This document shows, one piece after another, positions 1-9,392 of a DNA stretch of 64,000 nt (the first letter of the stretch is position 1; each line of letters opens with the position of its first letter). The translations under genes and the position numbers were made by a program. The notes beneath the pieces are model-generated. The model was not told where the DNA came from. It ran no database searches and saw only the letters and a list, made by a program, of their open reading frames with translations. The stretch spans positions 1,686,361 to 1,750,360 of the forward strand of contig NZ_JAIFZO010000002.1 of the NCBI RefSeq assembly GCF_026341275.1, given 5' to 3'. This stretch comes from Streptomyces ortus. Its GTDB lineage: Bacteria; Actinomycetota; Actinomycetes; Streptomycetales; Streptomycetaceae.

Positions 1-14
1 ACCTGGGAGTCGAA

Positions 15-227
15 GTGCGACGCCCAACACCCGCCACCGTCGTCGTTGCCCTCGCTATGTTCTACCTGCTGCATCTGCAGCCCGACGTCCCTGAAGCCGT
101 GGCCGTCTGCGTCGCCCTCGTGGTTCTGGACTGCATCCGCATGCGCCGCGCCTCGGCCACCGTCCAGGCGCTCGAACTGCCGCCGCACCGGGCAGATCCG
201 CCCAAGCGCCACCCGCGGGCGCGGTAG
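15..227 (+). CDS. Small hypothetical protein with hydrophobic N-terminal half
   Basis: A 70-residue protein. Residues 8-40 are strongly hydrophobic and could form one membrane segment, and the tail is rich in Arg and Pro. I chose the GTG at 15 because GGGAG lies five bases upstream. The frame is open to the left edge, so the gene could begin outside the window. I do not recognise a family. The third-position GC bias is gene-like. It stands alone ahead of a long stretch of decayed sequence. Confidence 0.45.
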   Translation: MRRPTPATVVVALAMFYLLHLQPDVPEAVAVCVALVVLDCIRMRRASATVQALELPPHRADPPKRHPRAR

Positions 228-412
228 CTCCACTGATCCTGCCGCGGTGTGAAGTCGACGAATGAGATCGACCTGCGCCGCGACCACATCCAGCTGCCCC
301 GCCGAATGGCGCTAGCCCCTCCCGGATCCCTTCCGGGAGGGGCAGCCTTATCGGCTCGACACGATCACATTGAGGTGACGAATGTGACCGTTGGCCTCGC
401 AGGGAGAGCGGG

Positions 413-918
413 TCAGCGGGAATCCGCCATCCGGTATTGGTGCGACAGGATGACGGGCTTGCCGGTGGTGGGCAGATGAGCCAGGAGCATGCCCTGGAAC
501 TCGTCGACGACGGCCGGCCGCCTGACCGGGTTACAGACAGCCTCAGGCGCAGTCGGGATGATCTTGGCGCGCAGTATGTACTCCTTCTTGCGCTCATAGA
601 TCTGGTCGTGTGCGGAGGCACGACGGCCACGGTGGAGCCAGCTGGGTACGGCACTGTCCTGGCCATCCGACCAGTGAGCGTGACGAAGACAAACCGCTGA
701 CCCCTGAAGCGGGCTGCACACGATCTCCAGCGCTCGCGGCGTGCGCTCGATCTCGCAACCCACCGCGCGACGCCCTCGAACGCGTTGAGTTCCCGCACGT
801 CGTAAGGCCCGAAGAAGTCTTGGCAGTCATGGCCGAGCCCGTCGTACAGGGCGGCTGTCCTCGGATATCGCCCGACGCCCGACCATGGAGTCCGACATCC
901 TCCTCTGCACACCCCCAC
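413..918 (-). pseudogene. Decayed minus-strand coding remnant, unknown family
   Basis: Two overlapping minus-strand frames look coding in succession. One covers about 918-770 and contains a stretch near 840-780 with FFGPYDVRELNAFEG. The other covers about 763-413 and contains YERKKEYILRAKIIPTAPEA. They join sensibly if one frameshift is allowed near 765. I do not recognise the family. The neighbouring DNA up to about 2490 also lacks intact genes, which fits a degenerating region. The merging of the two frames is inference. Confidence 0.3.
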
Positions 919-2490
919 ACCCCGCCCGGCCGAGAAAAGGAGACAAGAAGGGCGGGGCGGGCGGGCGCGCCTCGGGGACCGAGGTGCCCTGCTTGCCTGC
1001 TGCGCGTCGGCCGGGAGTCTCCGCGCAGCGCGCCCCGGTCAAGGCCGGGGCGGTGCGGGAAGCCGACAGTGTGACGGTGGAGCGGGCGCTAATGATGGTT
1101 GCAGCGCGGCCAGTCAACGAGGCACGAGCCCGCGCCGGAAACCAAGATCCCGGCAGGGCGTCCCCTGTCGGGCCTTCTTGCCTGCGGCCGTCCTCGCCGG
1201 CGAGGACGGCCGAGCCTTGCGAGATCGCCGTCCCAGGGTCTGGGGGTCCGACTAGGTACACGGCTATTGCGGCCAGCCCACGATCTCGGCTCACCATCCA
1301 TCGTTGCACGAGACCTCAAACGGTCAGGCAGCCCACCGGAACGCCGCGCCTGCCGGGACATGCGGCGAGTGCCTCACCGGTGCGGCTGCGAGCTGGAGGT
1401 GGCCGACGCGCTCATGGCCCGGCGCCTGCACACTACGACGGCGGCCACCCCGGGGAGTGGGACCAGGCGCACGAGGTGCGCACCGCGATCGATGCGTTCC
1501 GGTAATCGGTCGGCTGACCGGCGTCTGGAGGTACATCGTCGAACGGATCACCTGATTGGCCTTGCCTGTTGCGGAAGCGAGGGGGAACCAGGATCTGAGC
1601 GTGTCGGCATACGGCCTCCCAGGCGTCTTCCCGATGCGTGTGTGTGAGGGGGGGTGCCGTGGTCATCCCGAGTGACTGCGGCACCCGCCCATTTCGTTGC
1701 TGCCTCTCAGCGCTGGGAGCGGAGAAAACCCTTCACCCGTTGGGCGTGCGGTTTCATCGAGGGGCACCGCGACCCCGACCGCGATCCCAAGATCCTGCCC
1801 CGGTTGTTCGAGGAGCGGCAGACCGACATCATGCACGCCCACGGCGGGTCCCGCGCAGCTGAACCCGAAGCACCGCCAGCCGTGTCCGCACGCCGCCGCC
1901 TCGTACCGTGCGGACACGGCTGAGCCGATGCGCGTAAGGACCCCGTGACCGCATGGCCGTGGTGTCAGCTCGTTGGGCCGCCCGGCGCACGACGGCAGTT
2001 TTCCTGACCGCGTCCAAAACCGTCTTCGGCTTCCGATCACTGCGGCCATCTTCTACGCTGGCGGAAGGTTGCATTGGGCCACGGTCCTGCCACCGCAAGT
2101 CCCAGCCCCCGAGCCCGTCCTGAACTGTTTGAGGTCGGCTGGAGCCGCGCCAGCCGACAGCGCAGCTCCAGCCTTGGCTCTCCGGGCGCGCCCAGCGAGG
2201 CAACTCCCGCTGCCTCGCACCGCCGGGAGAGCACCTCGCGCGAGGTCCGATCGGGAGGAATCTCGGTCCCTCGCGCTCTCCGGCCGTCGCTGCTCCCGCG
2301 CGGCGGCGGCCGGACACCACCAGCGTCCCACCACGGGCATGCCCTATCCGCACATCACAGGGGCACATTCACCTGCCAGGCTCTCACCACCGCATTGCCG
2401 CGAAAACTGTGCTGCATGGCAGGCCAGGCTTTCCCGGCTGGCCTACGGGGTGGAGGCTGTGTCCCTCCCCTCGTAGCGTGAAGGCCGTGG
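919..2490. other. Stretch without a recognisable gene
   Basis: About 1.6 kb with no frame that combines a start, a ribosome binding site and convincing composition. Several open frames overlap on both strands, as random GC-rich DNA produces. A short plus-strand piece near 1440-1505, ending in EWDQAHEVRTAIDAFR, resembles the end of a small Streptomyces protein but has no intact beginning. I see no RNA gene or repeat array here. It is probably eroded island DNA. Confidence 0.5.
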
Positions 2491-2511
2491 CTGCAGGGGA
2501 AGTTGGGAGTC

Positions 2512-2844
2512 ATGGCGGAGAAGCGACGGAAGTTCGATGCGGAGTTCCGTGAGGGGGCCGTACGCATTGTCACGGAGACCGGCAAGACGATCGCCGAGGT
2601 CGCCTACGACCTGGGGATCAACGAGACCATGCTGGTGAGCTGGGTCTCCCGTGCCCGTCGGGCAGGGACCGTTTCGGCTGGCGGGAGTGACGAGCTGGAG
2701 GCCTCGGCCTCCAGCATCAGCCGCCGCTGCCGATCATCAAGGTGTGGGAACAACACCTGGAACCTCACAGCGAGTTGGCCGCGGACCTCGCCGGAGACGC
2801 TCATATCACAGCGACGAGCCACGTCACGGGAAGCAACACCCTAG
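2512..2844 (+). pseudogene. IS3-family transposase OrfA remnant (truncated)
   Basis: The first 45-60 residues match the helix-turn-helix domain of IS3/IS911-type OrfA proteins: a charged start (MAEKRRKFDAEFREGAVRIV), then a TIAEVAYDLGI-type recognition helix region ending near VSWVSRARR. After about base 2700 the frame no longer resembles OrfA: the usual leucine-zipper coiled coil is missing and no OrfB with a DDE domain follows. The gene is therefore a broken insertion-sequence remnant. A TTG at 2503 is an alternative start. I could not identify terminal inverted repeats. Confidence 0.5.
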
Positions 2845-2849
2845 TTCTC

Positions 2850-3325
2850 TGCGAGCTCTTGGCCTGCTCGGGCCAGCCGTTCAGGTCTTCGGCGGCGGAC
2901 CCGACGGCGGACGGGAGGCCTCTTTTGAGGACCTGAGTCACTTCCCGATGCCTGGCGCCCCCTGCTCCGGTTACGGCGTGCTGCAGGCCAAGTTCCGCAG
3001 CCGCCCGGAGACCGCTGCCGAGAACGCGCGGTGGTTGATCCGGCGCATGACGGCCGAGCTGGTGGCGTGGGCAACTCCCGGTTCAAACCGTGTCCGGAAG
3101 GGGCGTATGCCCCAGTACCTGCTCGTCACCAGCAACGTCATCCTCTCGTTGAAACCGGGAAGTGGTGGCATGCACCGTGGCGAGGCAGAACTGTGGGCGC
3201 GCGCTCGCAAACTCGGCCTCTCAATCAGAGGTGTGGAGGTATGGCACCACGACAAGATCTGTCTGCTCCTGAACGGCAGCAGGGACATTCGGCACACTAT
3301 CGATCATTTGAATACAGGTGTCCAG
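2850..3325 (+). pseudogene. Truncated N-terminal nuclease-like domain of a large ATP-binding protein
   Basis: The frame carries GPDGGREASFEDL near 2890 and QAKF near 2985, followed by a section about YLLVTSNV and GVEVWHHDKICLLL. This resembles the restriction-endonuclease-like (GGRE...QAK) N-terminal domain seen in large Streptomyces NTPase proteins, which are often defence-related. The similarity stops near 3325, where the frame runs on out of phase into the next gene, and no NTPase domain follows. The fragment abuts the IS remnant on its left, so an insertion or deletion probably cut the gene. The family assignment is from memory of motif layout. Confidence 0.45.
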
Positions 3326-3362
3326 CTTCGTCCGCTACCATCACGGCATGCCGGGGGAAGCA

Positions 3363-3956
3363 ATGCATCAAAAGGGAGCGGACGGCGCGAGACGGGCGAA
3401 GCGCTGGCTCGACGCTACTACGCGGGTGCGCAGTTCCTGGACCAACGAGGACGAGGTTCTAGCCTCCCGTCTTGAGTTCAATTGGCCGCACGGCGAGCAG
3501 CAGCCATACTCCTTCGACGTGGGCGGAATTCTCAGCGGTGCAGAGTTCGAAGGGCACTTCTTCGTGGCGGAGTGCAAGAACTACGCGGATGCCAACGATC
3601 AGGGAACTCACTACGACGACTGGGTCGCAAAGTGCTATCTGACCCGCCGTGACCACCACCGGCTGGCGGACCACTTTATGTGGATCACCTGGGCCCCCTT
3701 CCGAATCGGGAAGTGGAAGGACCTGTGCACTGCCGAGGCGGTGACCGAAGGCCTCTGCAGGCCACGCAACCTGACGAGAGTCTTCGACACAGAAGACGAG
3801 GAAGAGGCGAAGAGCAAGATTGACCAAGATGTCGTCAACGACGTGGCGACCCGCCTTTGGTTGATTGTCCTCAATAGCAAGCAGGAGAGGCTAGTCATTA
3901 CGCCCCAGCACCGGGGACTCATCCTCGCCCACCAAGCCGAGAAGGGAGAGATCTGA
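3363..3956 (+). CDS. Predicted PD-(D/E)XK-superfamily nuclease
   Basis: A protein of 197 residues. The core has an Asp in SFDVGG followed about 18 residues later by FFVAECKNY, the D-X(n)-E-X-K layout of PD-(D/E)XK nucleases. The N-terminus is basic (GARRAKRWL), which would suit DNA contact. I chose ATG 3363 because GGGGGAAG lies just upstream; ATG 3348 is in frame but poorly placed. The gene shares an ATGA overlap with the next gene at 3956, so the two are translationally coupled and probably act together. The exact substrate is unknown. A host defence role fits the nearby AbiE pair but is inference. Confidence 0.6.
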   Translation: MHQKGADGARRAKRWLDATTRVRSSWTNEDEVLASRLEFNWPHGEQQPYSFDVGGILSGAEFEGHFFVAECKNYADANDQGTHYDDWVAKCYLTRRDHHRLADHFMWITWAPFRIGKWKDLCTAEAVTEGLCRPRNLTRVFDTEDEEEAKSKIDQDVVNDVATRLWLIVLNSKQERLVITPQHRGLILAHQAEKGEI

Positions 3957-5386
3957 TGAGCGAGTACAGCGTCGCCATCTCTAATCTCGTGGGAGAGGAC
4001 CCGGGCCGGAACGTGCAGTCCATCAAGAACGCTGTCATTTCGAACATCCGGTCATCGGACAGTTCGGTACAGATCGAGTCCACGGACTACTTCAATCATA
4101 CGTATGCACCTGATCTCGTCTTGCGATGGGCTCAGACCCAGGAACAGCGTCTGGTATTCCTCAGAACGAGCACGAACGCGCAATACCTGAGGGAAGACAT
4201 CGAAACCATCTCTGAGCGCAATCCCATTCTTATGCCATTGGCCCCGCTGCAGTCTCCCGAGTACATCGAAGAGCTGGGCCGCGAGTCAGCCGACGCCAGG
4301 ACCCTGGTAGCGGACCCAGACAGCCTTCACGCTTTCTCTTCGGACAGGGCCGAACGGCCGGTCCTCAACTTGCTGTCACGAGCTGTGCTGCAGGGCGGCA
4401 AAGGCCTCGTAGACCAAGCGCGCGCTCGGTCCGCGAGTGACGCTGTCGGCCTGGGCTTCGCCGGCGCCCAGCAGGCACAGGTCGATCCGACACGGGATGC
4501 AGTCGAGATGGCTGAGTCCCTCTTGGATCCCGTGCACGCCGACCAGTTCACCCGGCTGCTGCACGCCGTTTGGCTCGGCTCCGGGGCCTCCCCGGCAAGT
4601 TTTCCCGGCGCCACGGACGTAGCAGCCGACCTGGACGCTGCCGGTCTAAAACTGTTGCTGGACATCGCAGTCACCGACGACGAAGACTTCTGGCGGCGCA
4701 TCGGAACCGGCATCACACTGGCACGACTGTGTGAAGTGGAGATGCCACCTGACTCGGCGAACCTGCAACGACTCGTCAACGCGAATCTGGACCGGTTCAA
4801 GGCCAAGAGCTGTCGCGTGTCCGGGATGCCCCTGACCGGTGGCTACGGCCACGACCTGCGTTGGTTCACGCACTCGGGAATCCTGGGCTTTACCACGGAC
4901 AGATACCGTGCACTCTTCTCAACGGGCCCTGTCTCGTCCATGGACTTCATGGAGGCGATCGAGGACGGCTCCGTCACTCTTCCCGAACTCCTCGACCGGT
5001 CCGAGGAAGCAAACGTGAGCATCAGCGAGCTGGTGATCGAGTCTGCGGCAGGCGGGCACATTGAGTACTCGGCACCGCCGCACGCCACGCTGGGGCGCGA
5101 AGAGATCCTTGAAGATCTCAGAGGTGCACTTGGGCGCCGCTCCTCGGTCCACGCCGCGGTCGTCACCCTGGGGCAGGGCAGCCGACACCTGAAGTGCGAT
5201 CTGACGAAGCGCGCGGCTTTCGGGCGCACCGTGGCCCAGTTCTACCTCTCGGAGTTCCTTCAGAGCGCGATTCCGCTTCTGCAGACCCTGCGTCCCAGCG
5301 AGTACGACGAAATTACGCGGCACATCTTCGTGCCGCAGGACGAGCCGGTTGAACTTCGACCAAACGGCGAGGAGGACCAGTCGTGA
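3956..5386 (+). CDS. Hypothetical protein coupled to the PD-(D/E)XK nuclease gene
   Basis: A 476-residue protein starting at the ATG that overlaps the stop codon of the nuclease gene by four bases. The first 100 residues look like a small alpha/beta domain (APDLVLRW then LVFLRT), and the rest is mostly helical with no membrane segment or signal peptide. No known domain is recognised. The overlap implies balanced co-production with the upstream nuclease, so a partner, target-recognition or immunity role is the simplest guess. Base composition is slightly less extreme than in the core genes on the right, in line with acquisition by transfer. Confidence 0.7.
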   Translation: MSEYSVAISNLVGEDPGRNVQSIKNAVISNIRSSDSSVQIESTDYFNHTYAPDLVLRWAQTQEQRLVFLRTSTNAQYLREDIETISERNPILMPLAPLQSPEYIEELGRESADARTLVADPDSLHAFSSDRAERPVLNLLSRAVLQGGKGLVDQARARSASDAVGLGFAGAQQAQVDPTRDAVEMAESLLDPVHADQFTRLLHAVWLGSGASPASFPGATDVAADLDAAGLKLLLDIAVTDDEDFWRRIGTGITLARLCEVEMPPDSANLQRLVNANLDRFKAKSCRVSGMPLTGGYGHDLRWFTHSGILGFTTDRYRALFSTGPVSSMDFMEAIEDGSVTLPELLDRSEEANVSISELVIESAAGGHIEYSAPPHATLGREEILEDLRGALGRRSSVHAAVVTLGQGSRHLKCDLTKRAAFGRTVAQFYLSEFLQSAIPLLQTLRPSEYDEITRHIFVPQDEPVELRPNGEEDQS

Positions 5387-5515
5387 GCCGGCACTGACCA
5401 ACGGCGCGACGAGTCCTGCGGAGAAACTGGCTCCCCGGGGGCCCAGGGTTCTTCGGAGCGCATCCAGGCGCGCAGGCCGGGTGGCAGGTCGGTCTCCATC
5501 AAAATCTGCGACAGC

Positions 5516-6433
5516 TCATCCTGCTCGCCATTGGCGGTGCTCGGGATCCCAGGTGCCAATGGGGTCGCTCCCCAGGAGGGGGGTGAGGAAGTTGGCGGCG
5601 GCAGCTTCGGCAGTCTCCCAGGTCGCGCACCCCACGAGGCCGCTCACGTCGCGGGCAGCCCTGGGATAGCCCGTCTGCCAGGACGAGTGCGGTTTCTTGA
5701 AGGAGTCCGGCAGCTCAAGACGGACCTTGCCCCTGGCGATCCGCAGGGTGGCCTCTGTGTGGAGCGCGTGCCGGGCCTGTACACCGTCGATCACCTCGCG
5801 CTGACTGATCAGCAGCAGGTCCGCCAGGTCGCGGAACCGGCTCGAAGGGATGGCGCCGTGCCACTCGTACATGGCGCAGATCTTGTCGGCCAGGTGATCG
5901 ACCACGGGATACAGACGCACCTCGGGCCAGTCGTCGGGCCAGGGCATCGGTACGGCCGGCTCGATACGGCACACCTGGGGAACAGCCGTCGGGATACGCC
6001 CGACTACCAGGTCGACTCGGATGGATTCGGATTTGCGAGGCCCCAGTTGAACAGTGAAAGCCTGGTTGGCACCGCCTTCCTCATCGCCGTGCAGGATCAG
6101 ACCGGTGGGGACGAACGTGAGATGGTCGCCCAGGTCCACACCTACCGCGGTCTTCAGAGCCTGTACTGCCTCCTCGATGCTCGCCCCGCTGTCTACCCGC
6201 AGGATGTCAATGTCCTTGCTCAGACGTGCGTCAGTGGAGTAGCGCAACAGCAGCGCCTGCCCGCCCTTGATCATCCAGCCGTCGGGGTCGGCGACAAAGA
6301 CGCGTGCCGCCAGCCGCTGGAAGAAGAAGGCACGGCGCAGCGCCCCTACATCCCGGGCGTCTTTCGCATGCTTCTTGGCATGGTGCTTCAGCGCTGCATC
6401 CAGCGCTCCCGGAGTGGCATAGCCGTCGTTCAT
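5516..6433 (-). CDS. AbiEii-type nucleotidyltransferase toxin
   Basis: A 305-residue member of the AbiEii/AbiGii nucleotidyltransferase family. The hallmark is near residues 56-80: a GG followed by ALLLRYS, then RLSKDIDIL, which supplies the nucleotidyltransferase Gly-Gly and Asp-X-Asp residues. Family members are type IV toxins that cause reversible growth arrest and can act as abortive infection systems. The gene lies 57 bases downstream of the AbiEi-like gene on the same strand, the standard antitoxin-toxin order. The protein should be cytoplasmic. Whether it modifies tRNA or another target cannot be read from the sequence. Confidence 0.85.
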   Translation of the reverse strand: MNDGYATPGALDAALKHHAKKHAKDARDVGALRRAFFFQRLAARVFVADPDGWMIKGGQALLLRYSTDARLSKDIDILRVDSGASIEEAVQALKTAVGVDLGDHLTFVPTGLILHGDEEGGANQAFTVQLGPRKSESIRVDLVVGRIPTAVPQVCRIEPAVPMPWPDDWPEVRLYPVVDHLADKICAMYEWHGAIPSSRFRDLADLLLISQREVIDGVQARHALHTEATLRIARGKVRLELPDSFKKPHSSWQTGYPRAARDVSGLVGCATWETAEAAAANFLTPLLGSDPIGTWDPEHRQWRAG

Positions 6434-6490
6434 CGTGCTCCTCGCCGGGCCGTTTCGAAGGTACCGGCCCTACGGACGCGGACCGGGTAG

Positions 6491-7606
6491 TCAGTCAGCT
6501 TCCTCTTCATCGCGCTCCGCCCTCTCAAGCGCCCGAGGCCGGATTGGTCTCTTCTCCAGCACAGGCCGCCATACATCCAGGCCTTTGAGGGCCTGGCCCA
6601 GACCGCTCGAAGCCTCAAGAGAGCGCCGTGCGGCCGCGTCCTGCAGGATCTTCTCCAGGGGCTTCGACCCGAGTCTCTGCAGAACCTTCTCCACCGCAGT
6701 CTGCCCCTGCAGTACGGACTGGCGGGCAGCCGCATCCTGCAGGATCTTCTCCAGAGGCATCGACCCGAGTCTCTGCAGAACCTTCTCCACCGCAGTCTGC
6801 TCGGCAGCCATAGAACGTGGCAGGGGCTGACGGTCGTCCACGGGCGTGTTCTGTAGGACCTTCTCCAGCGAGGCCGGGTCGGCCAGTTCTTCCAGTGCGC
6901 TCAGGGCGGAAGCGAAGCCTGCTGCGGCGGCCTGTTCGGTTTCGTGGCGGAGCAGGCTGCGGCCTGCCTGCTGGCACAGGGCCTGCAGCAGTTCCTCTCC
7001 TGTGGCTGCGGCGGGAAGGCCGTAGCCACGGACGAAGGGAACCACTCGGTCGGCCAGGCGGTCGATGTCGATCAGGCCTCTGCGGTCGGCGTCAGCGATC
7101 ACCGTGCCGATGTGCGCGCCGTCTGCACGCGAGCGCAGCAGATCGGTGATGGTTCGTTCGGCCGTGGTGACCGGCAGCCCCTCCACCATGGTGACGTCAT
7201 CGGCTTCTAGCGTCAGGCGGTGAAGCAGCACGCTTTCGTCCCGGGTGGTGCGCCGTGCCGGGACAATGAGCTCCACCCGGTCTGCGGGAAGATCACCCAG
7301 TGCGTGGAGTTCACAGGCGGATGCATGCGAAACGACGCCCGCCCACTTCTGGGCGCTGCTGCGCTGCCAGGCCGGCGTCTCGGGGTCCAGACGCAGCCAG
7401 GCCACCTTGGTCTCCAGGTGCTCTGGCGGTGCACCGGCTGCGATTCGGTAGACCCCGCGCCCGACGTTTTCGAGCAGGCCCGCACGCTCCAGCCGCAGGA
7501 GGTGCACTCCCTGGATACCGTCCAGTTTCGCCTGGGCAGCGGTCACAAGCCCCCACTGGTCGGAGGCTCGCTCCCCTAGCTTCCTCAGCACGTCAGCCTG
7601 ACTCAT
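6491..7606 (-). CDS. AbiEi-type antitoxin/transcriptional regulator with internal repeat
   Basis: A 371-residue protein beginning at ATG 7606 (MSQADVLRKLGERA). The N-terminal winged-helix region and the following AbiEi-like domain (VVSHASACELHALGD, then LHRLTLEADDVTMVEGLPVT and ERTITDLL) match AbiEi antitoxins, which repress their own operon. The C-terminal third is unusual: a unit with TAVEKVLQRLGS and PLEKILQDAAA occurs twice in tandem, and a third partial copy (PASLEKVLQNTP) precedes it. An upstream in-frame start at 7759 gives an N-terminus unlike the family and is rejected. The gene precedes its toxin on the same strand. Confidence 0.8.
   Translation of the reverse strand: MSQADVLRKLGERASDQWGLVTAAQAKLDGIQGVHLLRLERAGLLENVGRGVYRIAAGAPPEHLETKVAWLRLDPETPAWQRSSAQKWAGVVSHASACELHALGDLPADRVELIVPARRTTRDESVLLHRLTLEADDVTMVEGLPVTTAERTITDLLRSRADGAHIGTVIADADRRGLIDIDRLADRVVPFVRGYGLPAAATGEELLQALCQQAGRSLLRHETEQAAAAGFASALSALEELADPASLEKVLQNTPVDDRQPLPRSMAAEQTAVEKVLQRLGSMPLEKILQDAAARQSVLQGQTAVEKVLQRLGSKPLEKILQDAAARRSLEASSGLGQALKGLDVWRPVLEKRPIRPRALERAERDEEEAD
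6641..6805. repeat. Two-copy tandem repeat of about 90 bp inside the AbiEi-like gene
   Basis: The segment starting near 6643 (cctgcaggatcttctccag) is repeated near 6733 with very few changes over about 75 bases. At the protein level this duplicates a 30-residue amphipathic unit rich in Val-Leu-Gln and Leu-Glu-Lys-Ile-Leu. The copy number could vary by slippage or recombination. Confidence 0.8.
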
Positions 7607-7886
7607 ACAGCAATCATTACACGCCGATCCAGCATTTGTTACGTTCAGAGTGTAACTTTCGTCGCACCACGCCACCCCAGGGTTGTAACTTTCGCTGCTC
7701 CATGGTTCTGGAAGTGCACTCATCGTTCCCGCATCGTTCTGACCGCCCTGAGGGTTCACACAGCTGCGCCCATCAACGAGGGATGGTCACGTACCAGCCG
7801 GTATAGCCGACTGAGCCGCAAGCAAGACCGAGATCTTTTGGGCCGCCGGTAGGCCCCTGTCCCTGCGGAGCCGACCCCCACTGGCT

Positions 7887-8240
7887 TTGACCTACGCGTC
7901 TGGACAAACAGTCAGACTGCCCGACAACTGGCTCGCCATCTTCACCTCAGCGCTCGCCCCGCCCTTGGTCGAGGTCTTCCCAGACGTCGCGGCACGCGAC
8001 CCCGCATACGAGTCGGCCCACAATGACCGCACCCTCACCTGGCAGAAACAATGATGGCGTTGGTCGGGAGACCTGCACGGACTCTTCCTGCGAGCCTTGC
8101 GCCAAGCTTGGTCGTCCACGATCGAGTCCCTGCTCGCACCCACCCAGCAACGCAACTGGTTGGACGCCAGTCTTCCGGAGAACGAGAATCTGAGCCCCGT
8201 CAACTCGGGCCACCTCCTGACCCGCCCCCTACATGAACAA
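7887..8240 (+). pseudogene. Coding remnant interrupted by an in-frame stop
   Basis: One plus-strand frame reads sensibly through both halves: LPDNWLAIFTSALAPPLVEVF near 7917 and GDLHGLFLRALRQAWSSTIE near 8070. A TGA at 8056-8058 interrupts it. No start codon with a ribosome binding site precedes the first half, and the 280 bases between the AbiEi start and this remnant show no gene. I do not recognise the family. It is best read as a dead gene fragment. Confidence 0.4.
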
Positions 8241-8580
8241 CACCGTCCGGGACGCCTATGAGAGCCTCGGCGTAGGCGTCCCGCACGCTGCAGCGGGCCG
8301 CTTCCAGCACGGCGCTCGGCGGTGGTCGGGCCCCGACCCAAGGCATGCGCATATGGCTGTAGAGCATCGCCTCGTAGTGACGTATCACTTGATGCACCTT
8401 GATGTAGCAGGTGCGCCGCACCTCCAGCGCCTGGCAGTGCTCCTCGGCCCGTCGCTCGGCGGCCCGCTGCCGCTCGGCGTACTCCAGCTCCAGGCGCTTG
8501 ACCGTGGTCGCCCCGCGCTGCGTGAGCACCGCCGAGGCAAGGAGAAGCCACAGGTGGAGCACGATTATAGTCGTCCTCAT
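8200..8580 (-). CDS. Hypothetical membrane-anchored coiled-coil protein
   Basis: A 126-residue protein starting at ATG 8580. Residues 3-18 are hydrophobic and would form an N-terminal anchor. They are followed by a Lys/Glu/Arg-rich helical stretch (TVKRLELEYAERQRAAERRAEEH) of a kind common in small Streptomyces proteins whose body carries VLTQR and RR.CY motifs. The C-terminus ends in a Gly-rich tail. Its start codon overlaps the lsr2 start on the other strand, which is odd for two active genes; one of the two may be eroded upstream. Function unknown. Confidence 0.45.
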   Translation of the reverse strand: MRTTIIVLHLWLLLASAVLTQRGATTVKRLELEYAERQRAAERRAEEHCQALEVRRTCYIKVHQVIRHYEAMLYSHMRMPWVGARPPPSAVLEAARCSVRDAYAEALIGVPDGVVHVGGGSGGGPS

Positions 8581-8920
8581 GGCCTCGAAAGTAGTTACGA
8601 CATATGTGGACGATGTGACCGGCGAAGAAGCAATCGATATCGCCCCGCACAGCATTCTTATCGATGGAGCGGGAGTCGAGATCGACCTTACTGACGAAAA
8701 CTACGAAAGGCTCCTCGAACTCCTCAACCCCTACCTCCACGCTGAGGGAGCCCGCAGGATCCGCGGAGCCACGAAAGTCAACGGGAAGCGCAAGCAAACT
8801 ACGGCACGTGGGGCCGACTCGTCGGCAATCAGGCTGTGGGCAAAGAACAACGGCTACGAGATCAGCGACCGCGGACGCGTGCCGGCATCGGTTCGCGAGG
8901 AGTACCAGAAAGCCAATTGA
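8579..8920 (+). CDS. lsr2: Lsr2-family nucleoid-associated protein
   Basis: A 113-residue protein with the two Lsr2 parts. The N-terminal dimerisation domain begins MASKVVTTYVDDVTGEEA and contains EIDLTDENYERL. The C-terminal AT-hook-like DNA-binding domain contains IRLWAKNNGYEISDRGRVP with the RGR core. Lsr2 proteins bridge DNA and silence AT-rich, often foreign, DNA. There is no clear ribosome binding site close to the ATG: the nearest GGAG is about 19 bases upstream. An extra island-borne copy next to defence genes and silenced clusters is common in Streptomyces. Confidence 0.85.
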   Translation: MASKVVTTYVDDVTGEEAIDIAPHSILIDGAGVEIDLTDENYERLLELLNPYLHAEGARRIRGATKVNGKRKQTTARGADSSAIRLWAKNNGYEISDRGRVPASVREEYQKAN

Positions 8921-9392
8921 GCAGCCACCCAGGGCCGCAGTGACGCCTCGCGCCACCACATCGTTTGAAGCAACGTTGCCAACCACACGCGCTGTACGCC
9001 GAGGGCCTGCCAGCACAGATTCGTGTCCCCTGAGCGCCGATCCATGTCGCTGAGCCATCGACCGATGGCTTTGCGTATCTCCGCCGGCCCTTCGGGAATT
9101 TCAGCACATCTCATGGATCTACCCACTCAGCGGTTCGCTGACCAGCGTTGCCGCCGCGATCCCGTAAGCAAGTAGATGGTCCTACCGGAGTCCGCGCAAG
9201 GTGAAGGCCGCCCGCACTTTCGTGTACAGGGCGTTGAAGGTCAGCGGCTGCTCTGGGTCGCACAGCGCGCCGATGCTTCCCTTGGGTAAGCCCCACGTTC
9301 GCAGCGCCAAGGCCGGCTCGCCCTCGGCGGTGAGGTGTGCGCCGTCCGCGAGCCAGGGCTCCTGGTGCCTCCTGCCTGCAGGTTTTGTTCGC
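8921..9392. other. Gap with a short minus-strand coding remnant
   Basis: No intact gene. On the minus strand, about 9370-9195 reads as a plausible protein piece (LADGAHLTAEGEPALALRTW, then LTFNALYTKVRAAFTLRGL) without a start or ribosome binding site. It looks like the leftover end of a lost gene. Nothing else is seen. Confidence 0.35.

Noticed and set aside
7892..9058. A 388-codon minus-strand frame across the lsr2 region
   Set aside because: It runs antisense through lsr2 and through the remnant at 7887, without a ribosome binding site or domain.
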